Assembly: GCA_020632925.1 (NCBI GenBank)
Contig: JACKER010000047.1
Span: 1-39,608, forward strand
DNA from: Alphaproteobacteria bacterium
GTDB taxonomy: Bacteria; Myxococcota_A; UBA796; GCA-2862545
Direction of reading: 5' to 3'
DNA: 39,608 bases
Part shown: in pieces, positions 7,771-16,698 of the stretch
Layout of the letters: each line of letters starts with the position of its first letter
Position numbering within the stretch: the stretch's first letter is position 1
Made by a program: the position numbers and the translations under genes
Notes under the pieces: model-generated
What the model saw: the letters and a program-made list of their open reading frames with translations, nothing else
What the model was told of the DNA's origin: nothing
The model's database searches: none

Positions 7771-10700
7771 GTGTGGTGGATGCTCTGGTCCTGTACGAGC
7801 CCGACGACGCCGGGCACCCCCGACACCGGGGTCGACACGCCGCTCGACGAGATCCCCGAGACCTCCTCGATCACCGTCCCCCACATGGACGGCGACGCCT
7901 GGATCGTCCGCACCACCGCCGGCATCCCCTACATCTACGCCTCCACCCGCGAGGACCTCGCGCGCGCCACCGGCTTCGTGCTCGGCGTCGACCGGTTCTT
8001 CATGATCGACATGGAGCGTCGCCTCGCCGAGGGACGCATCGCGGAGGTCCTCGGCGACAGCGCGCTCGCGGCGGACCTCGAGGCCCGCGGCATCGGCATG
8101 AGCCGCGTCACCGACCAGCTCCTCCTCCGCATGCAGCACGACACCGCGTTCGCCGGGGTCTTCGACGCCTACGCGGAGGGGTTGAACGCCTACGTCTCCG
8201 AGGTGAACGCCAACCGCCTCCCCGTGCCGTCCGAGTACGCCCAGCTCGGGCCGCTCATCGGTCACCCCGACCCCAAGACGCTGCTCGGACCGTTCACGCG
8301 GCGCGACATGGCCGCCATCGGCGCCACCCTCATCTACCAGCTCGGCTTCGAGGACGAGGACCTCACCCGCGCCGAGAGCTGGGCGGCGCTCGACGGGCTC
8401 TTCGCCGGGGCGACGCAAGGGGATCTGCGCCAGGCGGGCGCCGAGCAGGACCTGTTCTGGCGGGTGGAGCCGGTGTGGGACGTGAGCAGCGCGCCCGGCT
8501 TCGGCACCGCCGGCCTCCGCTCCGCGCCGACGCCCCCGCGCACGCCCGCTCGCGGCCCGCTCCGCGTCGAGCGCCAGACGCTGGCTCGCCTCACCGAGCA
8601 CACCAGCCACGTCATCCGCTGGTTCGGCAAGGACCGCGCCTTCGGGAGCAACGCCTGGGCGGTCGACGGCGCCCACACCACCGACGGCCGCGCCATCCTC
8701 TCCGGCGACGGCCACCTCCCGCTCTCCGTGCCGAGCCTGTTCTACCAGGTGGGCCTCGACACCAGCGTGCTCGGCGACGGCGAGATCTCCCAGGTGGGGC
8801 TCGCCATCCCCGGCCTCCCCATGATGGCCGTCGGGACGAACGGTCGCGTGGCGTGGAGCCAGACCGCGCTCTATGGCGACATCACCGACTGGTACACCGA
8901 GGAGCTGACGCTGGACGCCGAGGGCCGGCCGGCGAGCTCGCTGTTCCAGGGCGAGCAGCGCGCGCTCGTGGGCGTCGACGAGAGCTACGTGATCGCGAAC
9001 GTCCCCATCCTCGGGTCCATCGGCCGCACCGAGACCTGGACGCGGTACGAGACCTTCGACGGGCGACCCATCACGCAGATCGAGGGTCGGCTCGCGATCG
9101 ACGAGCCCCCCGGGCCCGGCGAGGTCGAGATCAACGTGCTCGGCGAGCGCATCGTGCCCGGCGACGTGGACGGCGACGGCCGGATCACCGCGATCAGCGT
9201 GGACCACGCCGCCTTCGACGACGGCAACCTCATGCTCGCGAGCGACGGCTTCGGGCACGCCACCGACGTCCGCTCGTTCCGCGAGGCCACCCGCCGCAAC
9301 GTGGCGTACAGCCAGAACCTCGTGGTGGCCGACGCCGACGGCAGCATCCTGTACACGGGCTACCAGCCGGTCCCCTGCCGCGGGTACCTCGACCGCCAGC
9401 CGGACGGGAGCTGGGCCGACGGCGCCAACCCGCAGCTGCTGCTCGACGGCACGCGGTACCGCGGGTTCTCGATCCCCGTGAACCCCGACGGCACCGTCGA
9501 CGAGTCGCACGCCGACGACCCCTACCGCTGCGTCGTGCCCTTCGACGTCTACCCGCAGAACCTGGATCCCGAGCAGGGCTACGTCCTGACCGCGAACAAC
9601 GACATCGGGAACCTGGCGACGGACGGCTCGCTCACGAACGACGACTGGTACATCGGAGGCCCCTGGGTCGACGGGTACCGCGCCAAGCGCATCGACGAGC
9701 GGCTCGCCGCGGTGGCGTCCACGAAGACGGCCGACATCGCCGCGATGTCCGACATCCAGGCGGACCACCGCAGCATGGTGGGCGAGATGTTCCTGCCTCC
9801 GCTGCTGGCCGCGCTGGACGAAGCCGAGCGCGTCGCCGGCGGGCACCCCGCGCCGGGCAGCAGCGCCGAGCGGATGGCCGCGATCTGGACCAACGACGAG
9901 GCGGCGCTCACCGAGGTCCGCGAGCGCCTCGTCGCCTGGCAGGGTCGCGGGCTGTGGGCGCGCAGCGGCGTGAAGACCTTCTACGCCGACCCCAGCGCCG
10001 ACGACGTGCAGGACGCCGTCGCGACCACGCTGTTCAACCACTGGATCAGCGAGGTCGTGCTCCAGACCTTCGAGGACGAGGGCCTGCCGTACCTGTGGTG
10101 GCCCGACGTCGACACCGGCCAGGTCCGCGCGCTGAAGTCCATGCTCGACGGCCGCGACGCCGAGAACTCGAGCGGCCTCGCCTCCTGGGACCCGACCCAC
10201 CAGGAGTCGGTGTTCTTCGACGATCTCGCCACGCCCGAGGTCGAGACCAGCGACGAGCTGATCGTGCGCGCGCTGGCCTCGGCCCTCGACGCCCTGCGCG
10301 CCCCGCCGAGCGGCCCCGGCACCGGCGGCTTCGGCACCGACGACATGGACCAGTGGCTCTGGGGGTACCGCCACATGGTGCAGTTCCAGTCGTTGCTGGC
10401 GCAGGTGATGTCGCCCGACGACGACTTCGGGTTCCTCATCGACCTGTTCTCGATCACGCCGCGCGAGCTCCCGCTGGACGAGGGCATCCCGTTCGACGAC
10501 CCGCGCGCGGTCCTGCCGTGGTTCCCGCGCGACGGGGACCAGATGAACGTCGACGCCGGCGACCCCAACTTCACGCGCGACGACTGGATGTACGCTTCCG
10601 GACCCGTGTTCCGCATGGTCATCGCGCTCGGTCCCGACGGCCCCGAGGGCGTGAACGTGCTGCCGGGCGGCCAGTCGGGCCTCGTGGACTCGCCGCACTT

Positions 10701-10806
10701 CGCCGACCAGGCCGCGCTCTGGCTCGGGAACCAGACGCTGCCCCTGCTCACCACGCCAGAGGCGGTCGCCGCCGCGGCCGAGGAGCGCATCACGCTGCAC
10801 CCCTGA
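7771..10806 (+). CDS. Penicillin acylase-family lipoprotein (Ntn hydrolase)
   Basis: 1011 residues. Start GTG 7771 gives MWWMLWSC, a very short signal with a lipobox, and a GAGGT four bases upstream. The Ntn-hydrolase signature is clear: GSNAWAVDG with Ser293 as the residue exposed by self-cleavage, followed by ILSGDGHLPLSVPSLFYQVG. Known relatives hydrolyse amide bonds of penicillins, acyl-homoserine lactones or other N-acyl compounds; the substrate here cannot be read from sequence. A DVDGDGRI loop suggests Ca2+ binding. It is longer than the ~750-850 residues usual in the family. Anchored in the cell envelope, it could process secondary metabolites or lactone signals. The unknown gene 32 bases downstream is probably co-transcribed. 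Confidence 0.92.
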   Translation: MWWMLWSCTSPTTPGTPDTGVDTPLDEIPETSSITVPHMDGDAWIVRTTAGIPYIYASTREDLARATGFVLGVDRFFMIDMERRLAEGRIAEVLGDSALAADLEARGIGMSRVTDQLLLRMQHDTAFAGVFDAYAEGLNAYVSEVNANRLPVPSEYAQLGPLIGHPDPKTLLGPFTRRDMAAIGATLIYQLGFEDEDLTRAESWAALDGLFAGATQGDLRQAGAEQDLFWRVEPVWDVSSAPGFGTAGLRSAPTPPRTPARGPLRVERQTLARLTEHTSHVIRWFGKDRAFGSNAWAVDGAHTTDGRAILSGDGHLPLSVPSLFYQVGLDTSVLGDGEISQVGLAIPGLPMMAVGTNGRVAWSQTALYGDITDWYTEELTLDAEGRPASSLFQGEQRALVGVDESYVIANVPILGSIGRTETWTRYETFDGRPITQIEGRLAIDEPPGPGEVEINVLGERIVPGDVDGDGRITAISVDHAAFDDGNLMLASDGFGHATDVRSFREATRRNVAYSQNLVVADADGSILYTGYQPVPCRGYLDRQPDGSWADGANPQLLLDGTRYRGFSIPVNPDGTVDESHADDPYRCVVPFDVYPQNLDPEQGYVLTANNDIGNLATDGSLTNDDWYIGGPWVDGYRAKRIDERLAAVASTKTADIAAMSDIQADHRSMVGEMFLPPLLAALDEAERVAGGHPAPGSSAERMAAIWTNDEAALTEVRERLVAWQGRGLWARSGVKTFYADPSADDVQDAVATTLFNHWISEVVLQTFEDEGLPYLWWPDVDTGQVRALKSMLDGRDAENSSGLASWDPTHQESVFFDDLATPEVETSDELIVRALASALDALRAPPSGPGTGGFGTDDMDQWLWGYRHMVQFQSLLAQVMSPDDDFGFLIDLFSITPRELPLDEGIPFDDPRAVLPWFPRDGDQMNVDAGDPNFTRDDWMYASGPVFRMVIALGPDGPEGVNVLPGGQSGLVDSPHFADQAALWLGNQTLPLLTTPEAVAAAAEERITLHP

Positions 10807-10838
10807 GCGCGTTATCCGGCACCGTCGACGGAGGGCCG

Positions 10839-11798
10839 ATGATCCGCGCGCTGGGCTTCAGCGAGAACAGCTTCGATCCCACGGACCCGGGCCGCCTGTG
10901 CCGCGGGCGGGAGCGCTGGATCGAGCCCTACGAGCTCGACGAGCCGCAGCCCGACATCGTGCGGATGGTGATCAGCGGCGCGATGTTCACGGACGACAGC
11001 GCGGCCGACGCCCGGCGTGGGCTGACGTGGTCCGGCGTGACGCTGCCCGAGCTCGTCGAAGCGCTCTTCCCCCGCCGCAAGCTGCTCGCCTTCATGGAGG
11101 ACGGACACCCCGCCGACATCCCCGAGGCGGCCGAAGGTGTCGAGGCGTACGAGGGGTACCGTGCGGGTGGACGCCAGGAGCTCGGGCTGGTCCGCTGGCA
11201 CCTGCACCTCAAGAACGCCGCCGCGATCGGCACGCTGCTCGAGTCCGGCCCCATCGAGGAGCGCGTCCGCGGCTTCGTCGTCCTGGACGGCAAGGCGAAC
11301 GAGGAGCAGGTGCTGGACAAGGTCTTCCAGCTGGTCGGCTTCTCCACGATGGACAGCCCCCCCGCCCGCTTCCAGCCCGCGGCGCTGCCCGAGGTCCTGA
11401 CGCTGGTGGACGCGGTGGTCCTGCTCCATCGCGACAAGCACGGTCCCGCGGTCGCCATCTATGCTCGCAAGGGCATCGACGGGCTCGATCAGCGCCTGGC
11501 CAAGCTCTGCGCGGCCGCCAGCGCACGCCCGGTGGAGGCCGACGAGGTCCCCGTCGACCCGAACGTCCTGCTCGTCCCCTTCGCCATCCCGCCGATGCTC
11601 GCTCGCTGGGACCGCGCGCTCGCCGAGCTCCGGGAGTCGTGGCCGGGCCCGGGCGACTTCCCGGTCCCCGTCGGCCAACGCGAGCCCGAGCGCCGCGGTC
11701 GTCGTCGGTGGCGCCGCTCCGAACCCGAGGACGACGCCCCGATCCCGCCGCTCGCGGAGGAAGAGGAGCCGGTGGTCGCCGAGGGAGCCGAGGAGTAA
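10839..11798 (+). CDS. Unknown soluble protein
   Basis: 319 residues from ATG 10839, preceded by GGAGGG. There is no signal peptide or membrane helix. The body is a mixed alpha/beta protein with a regular hydrophobic pattern (LTLVDAVVLLHRD, AVAIYARKGIDGLDQRLAKL), and the last ~50 residues are charged and repetitive (Arg-rich, then Glu-rich), probably disordered. No family is recognised. It follows the acylase gene by 32 bases on the same strand and converges with the minus-strand hydrolase gene six bases away, so no room remains for a separate terminator. Confidence 0.75.
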   Translation: MIRALGFSENSFDPTDPGRLCRGRERWIEPYELDEPQPDIVRMVISGAMFTDDSAADARRGLTWSGVTLPELVEALFPRRKLLAFMEDGHPADIPEAAEGVEAYEGYRAGGRQELGLVRWHLHLKNAAAIGTLLESGPIEERVRGFVVLDGKANEEQVLDKVFQLVGFSTMDSPPARFQPAALPEVLTLVDAVVLLHRDKHGPAVAIYARKGIDGLDQRLAKLCAAASARPVEADEVPVDPNVLLVPFAIPPMLARWDRALAELRESWPGPGDFPVPVGQREPERRGRRRWRRSEPEDDAPIPPLAEEEEPVVAEGAEE

Positions 11799-11804
11799 CG
11801 ACGC

Positions 11805-13769
11805 CTACTGGCAGCCCGGGACGCCGCCCGCCGTGAACGTGGCGGCGTTCTCCCCGGGCGTGGCCTCCTGGATGCAGGCGGCCTTCGCGGGGCTGCTGGG
11901 GCTCGTGAGCATCATCCACGCGTAGGTCGCGTCCGCCATCGAGGTGGGTCCCACCGGGCCCGCAGGGTCCATGACGTAATCGGCCAACATGTCCTTGAGC
12001 ACGGGCGCGTGGGTCGTGAGGTCGGTGATCAGGTAGAGGTTGTGGTCGTAGGGCCACTCGCTCCCGACACCGCCTTCGCATCGGTCCAGCTCCCCGTACC
12101 GGATCGCATCCGCGAACTGCTTGCGGATCAGCTGCCGCCAGTGGGTGGTCGTGAGGTCGACGCCGAAGCTGTCGCCGTCGTGATCACACGGGATGGGATC
12201 GAAGCCCGCATAGTCGCAGTAGATGCTCATCAACCCGACCTGCTTCGCGTCGCGCTGCGCCTCGTTGTACATCACCGGCGTGTTGAGGTGGTTGAAGAGC
12301 ACGTGCAGGGGACTGTTGCACGGTGCACAGGCCGCGTCCGTCCACCAGTCGACGACACCAGGGCAGTGCTGGTCGAGGCAGGACTGGTCCACCTCAGGAC
12401 CGTAGCCAGGACGGGGCTCGTAGTAGCGGCCCACGCCATAGGCGGCGGCCCCACCGGGTTCGTAGGTGGTCATCGACATGGGCTGGCCCGTGATCGCGAC
12501 CGTGTCGACGACCTGGTCGTACAGCGAGCAGGTGTCGTCGATGACGCCCGGGTGGTCGGCGATGCCGTTCGCCGGCGCCACGTCCACCCCGTCGAACTCC
12601 GACACGCAGGCCTCCACCTCCACCGCCGGGTTCCCGAAGCTGTTCAGGATGCCCCGCACGTCCACGTCCGCGCCGACGGTGGCGTCCACCAGCGCATGCA
12701 GATCGTCGAGCAGGCCGCCCTCCATCCCCACGCAGCCGGCAGAGTGGCAGGAGAAGCCCACCTTGGAGGCGGCGCCGATGACGCCGAGGCGCTCGTCTCC
12801 AGGCCGCACCCGCGCGTGGCCGGTGCCGTCGTCCACCAGCGGGTAGTTGACGTACCCCACCGCACCGCGCTGCAGGTCCGCGAGTACGGACCGGACGATC
12901 CGTCGGCCGTGGTAGTACACGTCGTAGGCGTGGCTCGGCGAGTCCGGCGGCGCGACCAGCCGATCGATGCAGATGCACGCGTTCGGATCGACCAGACGGT
13001 CGTCGCAGTTCGCCAGCCCGTTCCCGTCGGCATCACGGCAGTTGGGCGTCTGGATCGACACGATCTGCTCGGTCGTGAAGTCCAGCAGCCCCACCGCGTC
13101 GGCATTCCCCATCCACGCGTCCGCGGTGCACTTGTTGATGATCACGCGATGGAACGTGGAGAATGGGTTGGAGGCCCCCTGGTCGTAGATCCCCTCGAAC
13201 TGATCGTGGAGGGAGGGCGTGGCGTCGTTGCTGTACGCTCCACGATTCAGGGCGAACTGCGACGCCCACACCGGCGCCGCGAGCCCTGGCACGCTCGCGT
13301 GTCCACCGACGCCCGCGTGGATCAGGAAGTGGTCGCCCGGTCCCGTCCCGCGGTTGAGGTAGTAGGAGGGACGCGAACCGTCGCCGCAGCGGATGTAGTC
13401 GGCGGGGGCGCAGGTCGGCGCCAGCCCCAGGGCTCCGTTCGACACGGCCCACTCGTGGTCGCCGCTGCCGTCCTCGCACAGCGGTGCGTAGCGGAAGATG
13501 CCCTCGCCGCTGCCCGGAGCCGACGGAGCCGCCGGGTGGGCGAGCGGAGGGTACAGCGCGGCCGCGCCCAACACGAGGCTCTCGTGGCGGCACGCCGCTG
13601 GCGCCGAGCAGTCGGTGCTCGCGATGCAGCTGGTCCGTGCCCCGCCCGCGTACCGATACCCGCCCAGACCGTTCGGCTCGATGCATGCGGTACGGAGCAG
13701 ATATCCCATGGACGCCTCGGACTGCGCCACGGTCTGCGCGCCAGCCCAGCTGGCCAACAAGGCGAGCAC
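11805..13769 (-). CDS. Secreted pectinacetylesterase/Notum-like alpha/beta hydrolase
   Basis: 654 residues. GTG 13769 has GGAGGT five bases upstream and a short signal peptide, MLALLASWAGA. The order of motifs follows the pectinacetylesterase family: a GPGDHFLIHAGVGG region, RVIINKCTADAWMGN (family: CTGD-W-G), YYHGRRIVRSVLADL, then a nucleophile elbow GFSCHSAGCVG with Ser343. Relatives deacetylate polysaccharides or, for Notum, remove acyl groups from proteins. The elbow reads C-H-S-A-G rather than G-x-S-A-G. An insertion DADGNGLANCDD (248-259) looks like a thrombospondin-type-3 Ca2+ loop. The protein is Cys-rich and ~250 residues longer than plant homologues. Catalytic Asp and His were not placed with certainty. 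Confidence 0.75.
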   Translation of the reverse strand: MLALLASWAGAQTVAQSEASMGYLLRTACIEPNGLGGYRYAGGARTSCIASTDCSAPAACRHESLVLGAAALYPPLAHPAAPSAPGSGEGIFRYAPLCEDGSGDHEWAVSNGALGLAPTCAPADYIRCGDGSRPSYYLNRGTGPGDHFLIHAGVGGHASVPGLAAPVWASQFALNRGAYSNDATPSLHDQFEGIYDQGASNPFSTFHRVIINKCTADAWMGNADAVGLLDFTTEQIVSIQTPNCRDADGNGLANCDDRLVDPNACICIDRLVAPPDSPSHAYDVYYHGRRIVRSVLADLQRGAVGYVNYPLVDDGTGHARVRPGDERLGVIGAASKVGFSCHSAGCVGMEGGLLDDLHALVDATVGADVDVRGILNSFGNPAVEVEACVSEFDGVDVAPANGIADHPGVIDDTCSLYDQVVDTVAITGQPMSMTTYEPGGAAAYGVGRYYEPRPGYGPEVDQSCLDQHCPGVVDWWTDAACAPCNSPLHVLFNHLNTPVMYNEAQRDAKQVGLMSIYCDYAGFDPIPCDHDGDSFGVDLTTTHWRQLIRKQFADAIRYGELDRCEGGVGSEWPYDHNLYLITDLTTHAPVLKDMLADYVMDPAGPVGPTSMADATYAWMMLTSPSSPAKAACIQEATPGENAATFTAGGVPGCQ

Positions 13770-13786
13770 TCGACACCTCCGGTCCC

Positions 13787-13792
13787 ATCTTA
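13787..13792 (-). promoter_or_regulatory. Putative -10 box (TAAGAT) of hydrolase gene
   Basis: TAAGAT on the minus strand is followed by six bases and then directly by the GGAGGT of the gene starting at 13769. The transcript would begin almost at the Shine-Dalgarno. Confidence 0.4.
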
Positions 13793-13862
13793 CCGGGTGC
13801 GGACGATGACGGCCGGTTACAAGCGTCCACCCACCTTCGCCGGGCCGCTTACGTACGGCCTC

Positions 13863-15158
13863 ATGACGATGTCCTCACCTTCCACCGTCCACCGGCTCCA
13901 CTACGGCGCCACCCTCCAGCTCGCCAACGCCGCCGCCCGCGTCGGGGAGGCCGTCGGGCTCCCGCTCGGCCGCCTGGAGGCGGATTCCATCCTGGACGCC
14001 GCGCGGCGCCAGACGGGGCTGACGGACTGGGGCGACGAGCACTTCCTGGAGCCCCTGAACCACGTCGTGGCCGCGGTCCGGGAGCGCGAGGCGTTCACGC
14101 CGTTGGCCCGCATCATCCTGCGACAGAGCTGGATCCGCGCCGTGTGCAATCGTCTGTGGGTGCAGGACTGGGTGAAGCAGCACCCGGAGACCCTGCAGAC
14201 CTCCGTGCAGCGTCCGATCTTCGTCCTCGGCTTCCCGCGCACCGGGACCACGGTGCTCCAGAACCTGTTCGCCCTGAAGGAAGGCCGACGCGGCCTGTAC
14301 TTCTGGGAGCTCACCAACCCGGTCCCGACCACGCTCGACCGCGACGAGGACCGCGCTCGGCGGCGGAAGGCGGCGCAGACCATGCTCCGCGCGGCGTACC
14401 TCGCGGCGCCGGAGATGGCGGAGGTCCACTACGTCGACGTGGACACGGTCGAGGAGTGCTGGCCGCTGTTCGCGAACAGCTTCTGCGTGATGAACTGGGA
14501 GCTGCAGTCGGGCCTCGAGGCCTACGGGAAGTGGCTCCTCGACACGATCGACATGCGCATCCCGTACGGTGAGTACAAGCGGCACCTCCAGGTTCTGGTC
14601 GCGCAGAACCCCGCCGACCAGCTGGTGCTCAAGTGCCCCGAGCACCTCTGGTTCGTCGACGCCCTGCTCGCGACCTTCCCCGATGCCTGCATCGTGTGGA
14701 CCCACCGCGATCCGTTCGACACGCTGGCGTCGTACTGCTCGCTGATGTCGCTCCAGTGGCGGACCCTGTACGGTCACATCGACCGGCCCGCGATCGGCGC
14801 GTACATGCAGCGAAGCCTGCACACCGGCGTGCAGCGAGCGATGGCGGCTCGGGAGCGCCACGATCCGCGACGGTTCTACGACGTGCGGTTCGAGGAGCTG
14901 GTGGCGGACCCGGCCGGCGTGCTCGAGAAGGCGTCGGCCTGGTTCGACCTCGAGCTGCCGCCCGACCACCGCCAGCAGGTCACGGCGTACCTCGGCCAGA
15001 AGCGCAGCGACGAGCGCGGCCGCCACCGGTACTCCGCCGACGACTACGGGCTGGACCCGGACCGGGTGCGCGAGCTGTACGGCGACTACATCCGCCAGTT
15101 CGGTGTGGAGACGGGGAAGAACACGCGGACGCCGGCGCCTGCCGGACGAGGTGGATGA
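13863..15158 (+). CDS. Sulfotransferase family protein
   Basis: 431 residues from ATG 13863. No Shine-Dalgarno is seen, but TTACGT/TACGTA lies 7-8 bases upstream, consistent with a leaderless start; ATG 13869 is equally possible. The PAPS 5'-phosphosulfate loop is FVLGFPRTGTTVLQNLF (~120-136), the 3'-phosphate region lies around CIVWTHRDPFDTLASYCSL, and a final Arg-rich KRSDERGRHRYS stretch matches the family's C-terminal cofactor loop. It should transfer sulfate from PAPS to a hydroxyl or amine; the acceptor is unknown. Length suits the Sulfotransfer_3 type common in Actinobacteria and Myxococcota. The VanX-type gene overlaps its stop (ATGA), so the two are coupled. Confidence 0.9.
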   Translation: MTMSSPSTVHRLHYGATLQLANAAARVGEAVGLPLGRLEADSILDAARRQTGLTDWGDEHFLEPLNHVVAAVREREAFTPLARIILRQSWIRAVCNRLWVQDWVKQHPETLQTSVQRPIFVLGFPRTGTTVLQNLFALKEGRRGLYFWELTNPVPTTLDRDEDRARRRKAAQTMLRAAYLAAPEMAEVHYVDVDTVEECWPLFANSFCVMNWELQSGLEAYGKWLLDTIDMRIPYGEYKRHLQVLVAQNPADQLVLKCPEHLWFVDALLATFPDACIVWTHRDPFDTLASYCSLMSLQWRTLYGHIDRPAIGAYMQRSLHTGVQRAMAARERHDPRRFYDVRFEELVADPAGVLEKASAWFDLELPPDHRQQVTAYLGQKRSDERGRHRYSADDYGLDPDRVRELYGDYIRQFGVETGKNTRTPAPAGRGG

Positions 15159-15982
15159 CGGTGTGGCTCCTCCTGCTGGCCTGCGGCGGGGCGCCCACGC
15201 CCGCACCAGCGGCCCCCGAACCCGTGCTCGCCGAGCTTCCCGCACCGGCCCCGCTCGTCGAGCCCGTCCCCGAGCCCGTCCCCGAGCCGTCGCCCCCCGC
15301 GCGCACCGAGCGGCGCCCGCCCGAGGGCTGGGTGGACCTCGCCGAGCACGTCCCCGGCGTCGACCTGCGCGTCCGCTACGCGACCACCGACAACTTCGTG
15401 GGCAGCGTGCTCCCGGGGTACGCCGTACCCGGCGCGTGGATGCGCCAGGCCCCCGCCGACGCCCTGGTGCGTGTCCAGGCCCGCTTGAAGGAGCAGGGGC
15501 TCGGCCTGCGGGTCTACGACGCCTACCGCCCGCTGCGCGCCACGCTCGCGATGGTGGCGTGGGCGCACCGCACCGATCAGGTGGCGCTGCTCGACGGGGG
15601 CTACGTCGCCCGCCGCTCGGGGCACAACCGCGGCAACACCATCGATCTGTCCGCGATCCGGCTCTCGGACGGCGAGGAGCTGGACATGGGCGTGCCGTGG
15701 GACACGCTCTCGGAGGCGGCCCACACCCGCAACGCCACCGGCGAGGCGCTCGCGAACCGCCTCACCCTCAAGGCGGCGATGGAGGCCGAGGGCTTCAAGA
15801 ACTACTTCCGCGAGTGGTGGCACTACACCTTCGTGGAGCCGGGCGAGAAGGAGCTGCAGCACCGCGACGTGCCCTATGCGTGCGCCGAGCCCGACGAGGG
15901 GGTGTGGAAGGCGCCGGACGGCTGGCGCGAGCCGGGCTGGACGCCGCCCCCGCCCGTCGAGGCCGCCCCCTGCGCCGAGTGA
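15155..15982 (+). CDS. VanX-type D-alanyl-D-alanine dipeptidase lipoprotein
   Basis: 275 residues. ATG 15155 overlaps the sulfotransferase stop (ATGA). MTVWLLLLAC is a very short lipoprotein signal with Cys10. A Pro/Glu/Ala linker (~12-55) precedes the M15D peptidase domain: YDAYRPL with Arg125, the zinc motif SGHNRGNTIDLS with His157 and Asp164, and EWWHYTF with Glu220 and His223. All VanX active-site residues are present. It should cleave D-Ala-D-Ala or related dipeptides in the periplasm, so peptidoglycan-fragment salvage is more likely than cytoplasmic glycopeptide resistance; no vanH/vanA neighbour is present. A tandem 12-base repeat encodes part of the linker. Confidence 0.92.
   Translation: MTVWLLLLACGGAPTPAPAAPEPVLAELPAPAPLVEPVPEPVPEPSPPARTERRPPEGWVDLAEHVPGVDLRVRYATTDNFVGSVLPGYAVPGAWMRQAPADALVRVQARLKEQGLGLRVYDAYRPLRATLAMVAWAHRTDQVALLDGGYVARRSGHNRGNTIDLSAIRLSDGEELDMGVPWDTLSEAAHTRNATGEALANRLTLKAAMEAEGFKNYFREWWHYTFVEPGEKELQHRDVPYACAEPDEGVWKAPDGWREPGWTPPPPVEAAPCAE
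15260..15283 (+). repeat. 12-base tandem repeat in linker codons
   Basis: GAGCCCGTCCCC occurs twice in tandem (15260-15271, 15272-15283) and a partial third copy follows, encoding repeated Glu-Pro-Val-Pro in the linker of the dipeptidase. It probably arose by slippage and could vary in copy number. Confidence 0.7.
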
Positions 15983-16005
15983 GCCCACCGGGATAGACGG
16001 GGGCC

Positions 16006-16695
16006 ATGTCGCACGCCGAGGGTCACAAGTCGCATCGTGGAGGGTGGCTCCGCGCCGCGGTCCTCGGGGCCAACGACGGCATCGTGAGCACGGCGAGCCT
16101 CGTGCTCGGGGTCGCGGCGGCCGACGGGGGCACGAGCGCCGTCCTCACGGCCGGGGTCGCGGGGCTCGTGGGCGGCGCGCTGTCGATGGCGGCGGGCGAG
16201 TTCGTGTCCGTCAGCTCACAGCGCGACGTCGAGGAGGCCGACCTGGCCCGCGAGCGCGAGGAGCTGCGCACCATCCCGCAGATCGAGCTGGACGAGCTGA
16301 CGGGGATCTTCGCGGACAAGGGGCTGCCCGAGGACCTCGCCCGCCAGGTCGCCGTCGTGCTCACGGAGAAGGACGCGCTCGCCGCGCACGCCCGCGAGGA
16401 GCTCAACATCGACCCCGACGACCTCGCCCGCCCCTGGCAGGCCGCCTGGACGAGCGCGCTCTCGTTCGCCGTCGGGGCCGCGCTGCCGCTGCTCGCGATC
16501 GTGCTCGCCCCCGGCGGGAGTGGACCGCTCGTGACGCTGGTCGCCGCCACGGCCGCGCTCGGGGTGCTCGGCGGCTGGTCCGCGCGCCTCGGCGGCGCCC
16601 CGGTGCGGCCCGCGGTCGTCCGCGTGGTGGTCGGCGGCCTGCTCGCGATGGGGCTCACGATGGGGATCGGCACGCTGTTCGGCGTCGCCGTGTAG
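16006..16695 (+). CDS. VIT1/CCC1 family iron/manganese transporter
   Basis: 229 residues from ATG 16006. LRAAVLGANDGIVSTASLVLG near the N-terminus, ALSMAAGEFVSVSSQRDVEEAD (~64-85), a charged cytoplasmic helical region (~75-140) and two C-terminal hydrophobic pairs give the five-helix plan of VIT/CCC1 proteins. The family exports Fe2+/Mn2+ from the cytosol, in bacteria towards the periplasm. The Glu-rich loop (EEADLAREREELRTIPQIELDE, split by helices) is the expected metal-collecting region. A GGATAGAC element sits 6-8 bases before the start. It follows the dipeptidase gene by 23 bases and converges with the kinase gene three bases away. Confidence 0.92.
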   Translation: MSHAEGHKSHRGGWLRAAVLGANDGIVSTASLVLGVAAADGGTSAVLTAGVAGLVGGALSMAAGEFVSVSSQRDVEEADLAREREELRTIPQIELDELTGIFADKGLPEDLARQVAVVLTEKDALAAHAREELNIDPDDLARPWQAAWTSALSFAVGAALPLLAIVLAPGGSGPLVTLVAATAALGVLGGWSARLGGAPVRPAVVRVVVGGLLAMGLTMGIGTLFGVAV

Positions 16696-16698
16696 CGT

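Noticed and set aside
7456..10800. A very long minus-strand open frame antisense to the acylase gene
   Set aside because: It has no recognisable domain, is full of Arg/Gly/Val/Glu typical of antisense reading of G+C-rich codons, and the plus strand encodes a clear acylase.
12009..13862. An N-terminal extension of the sulfotransferase by several hundred codons
   Set aside because: The extension is antisense to the secreted hydrolase gene and has no similarity to any domain; the sulfotransferase is complete from 13863.
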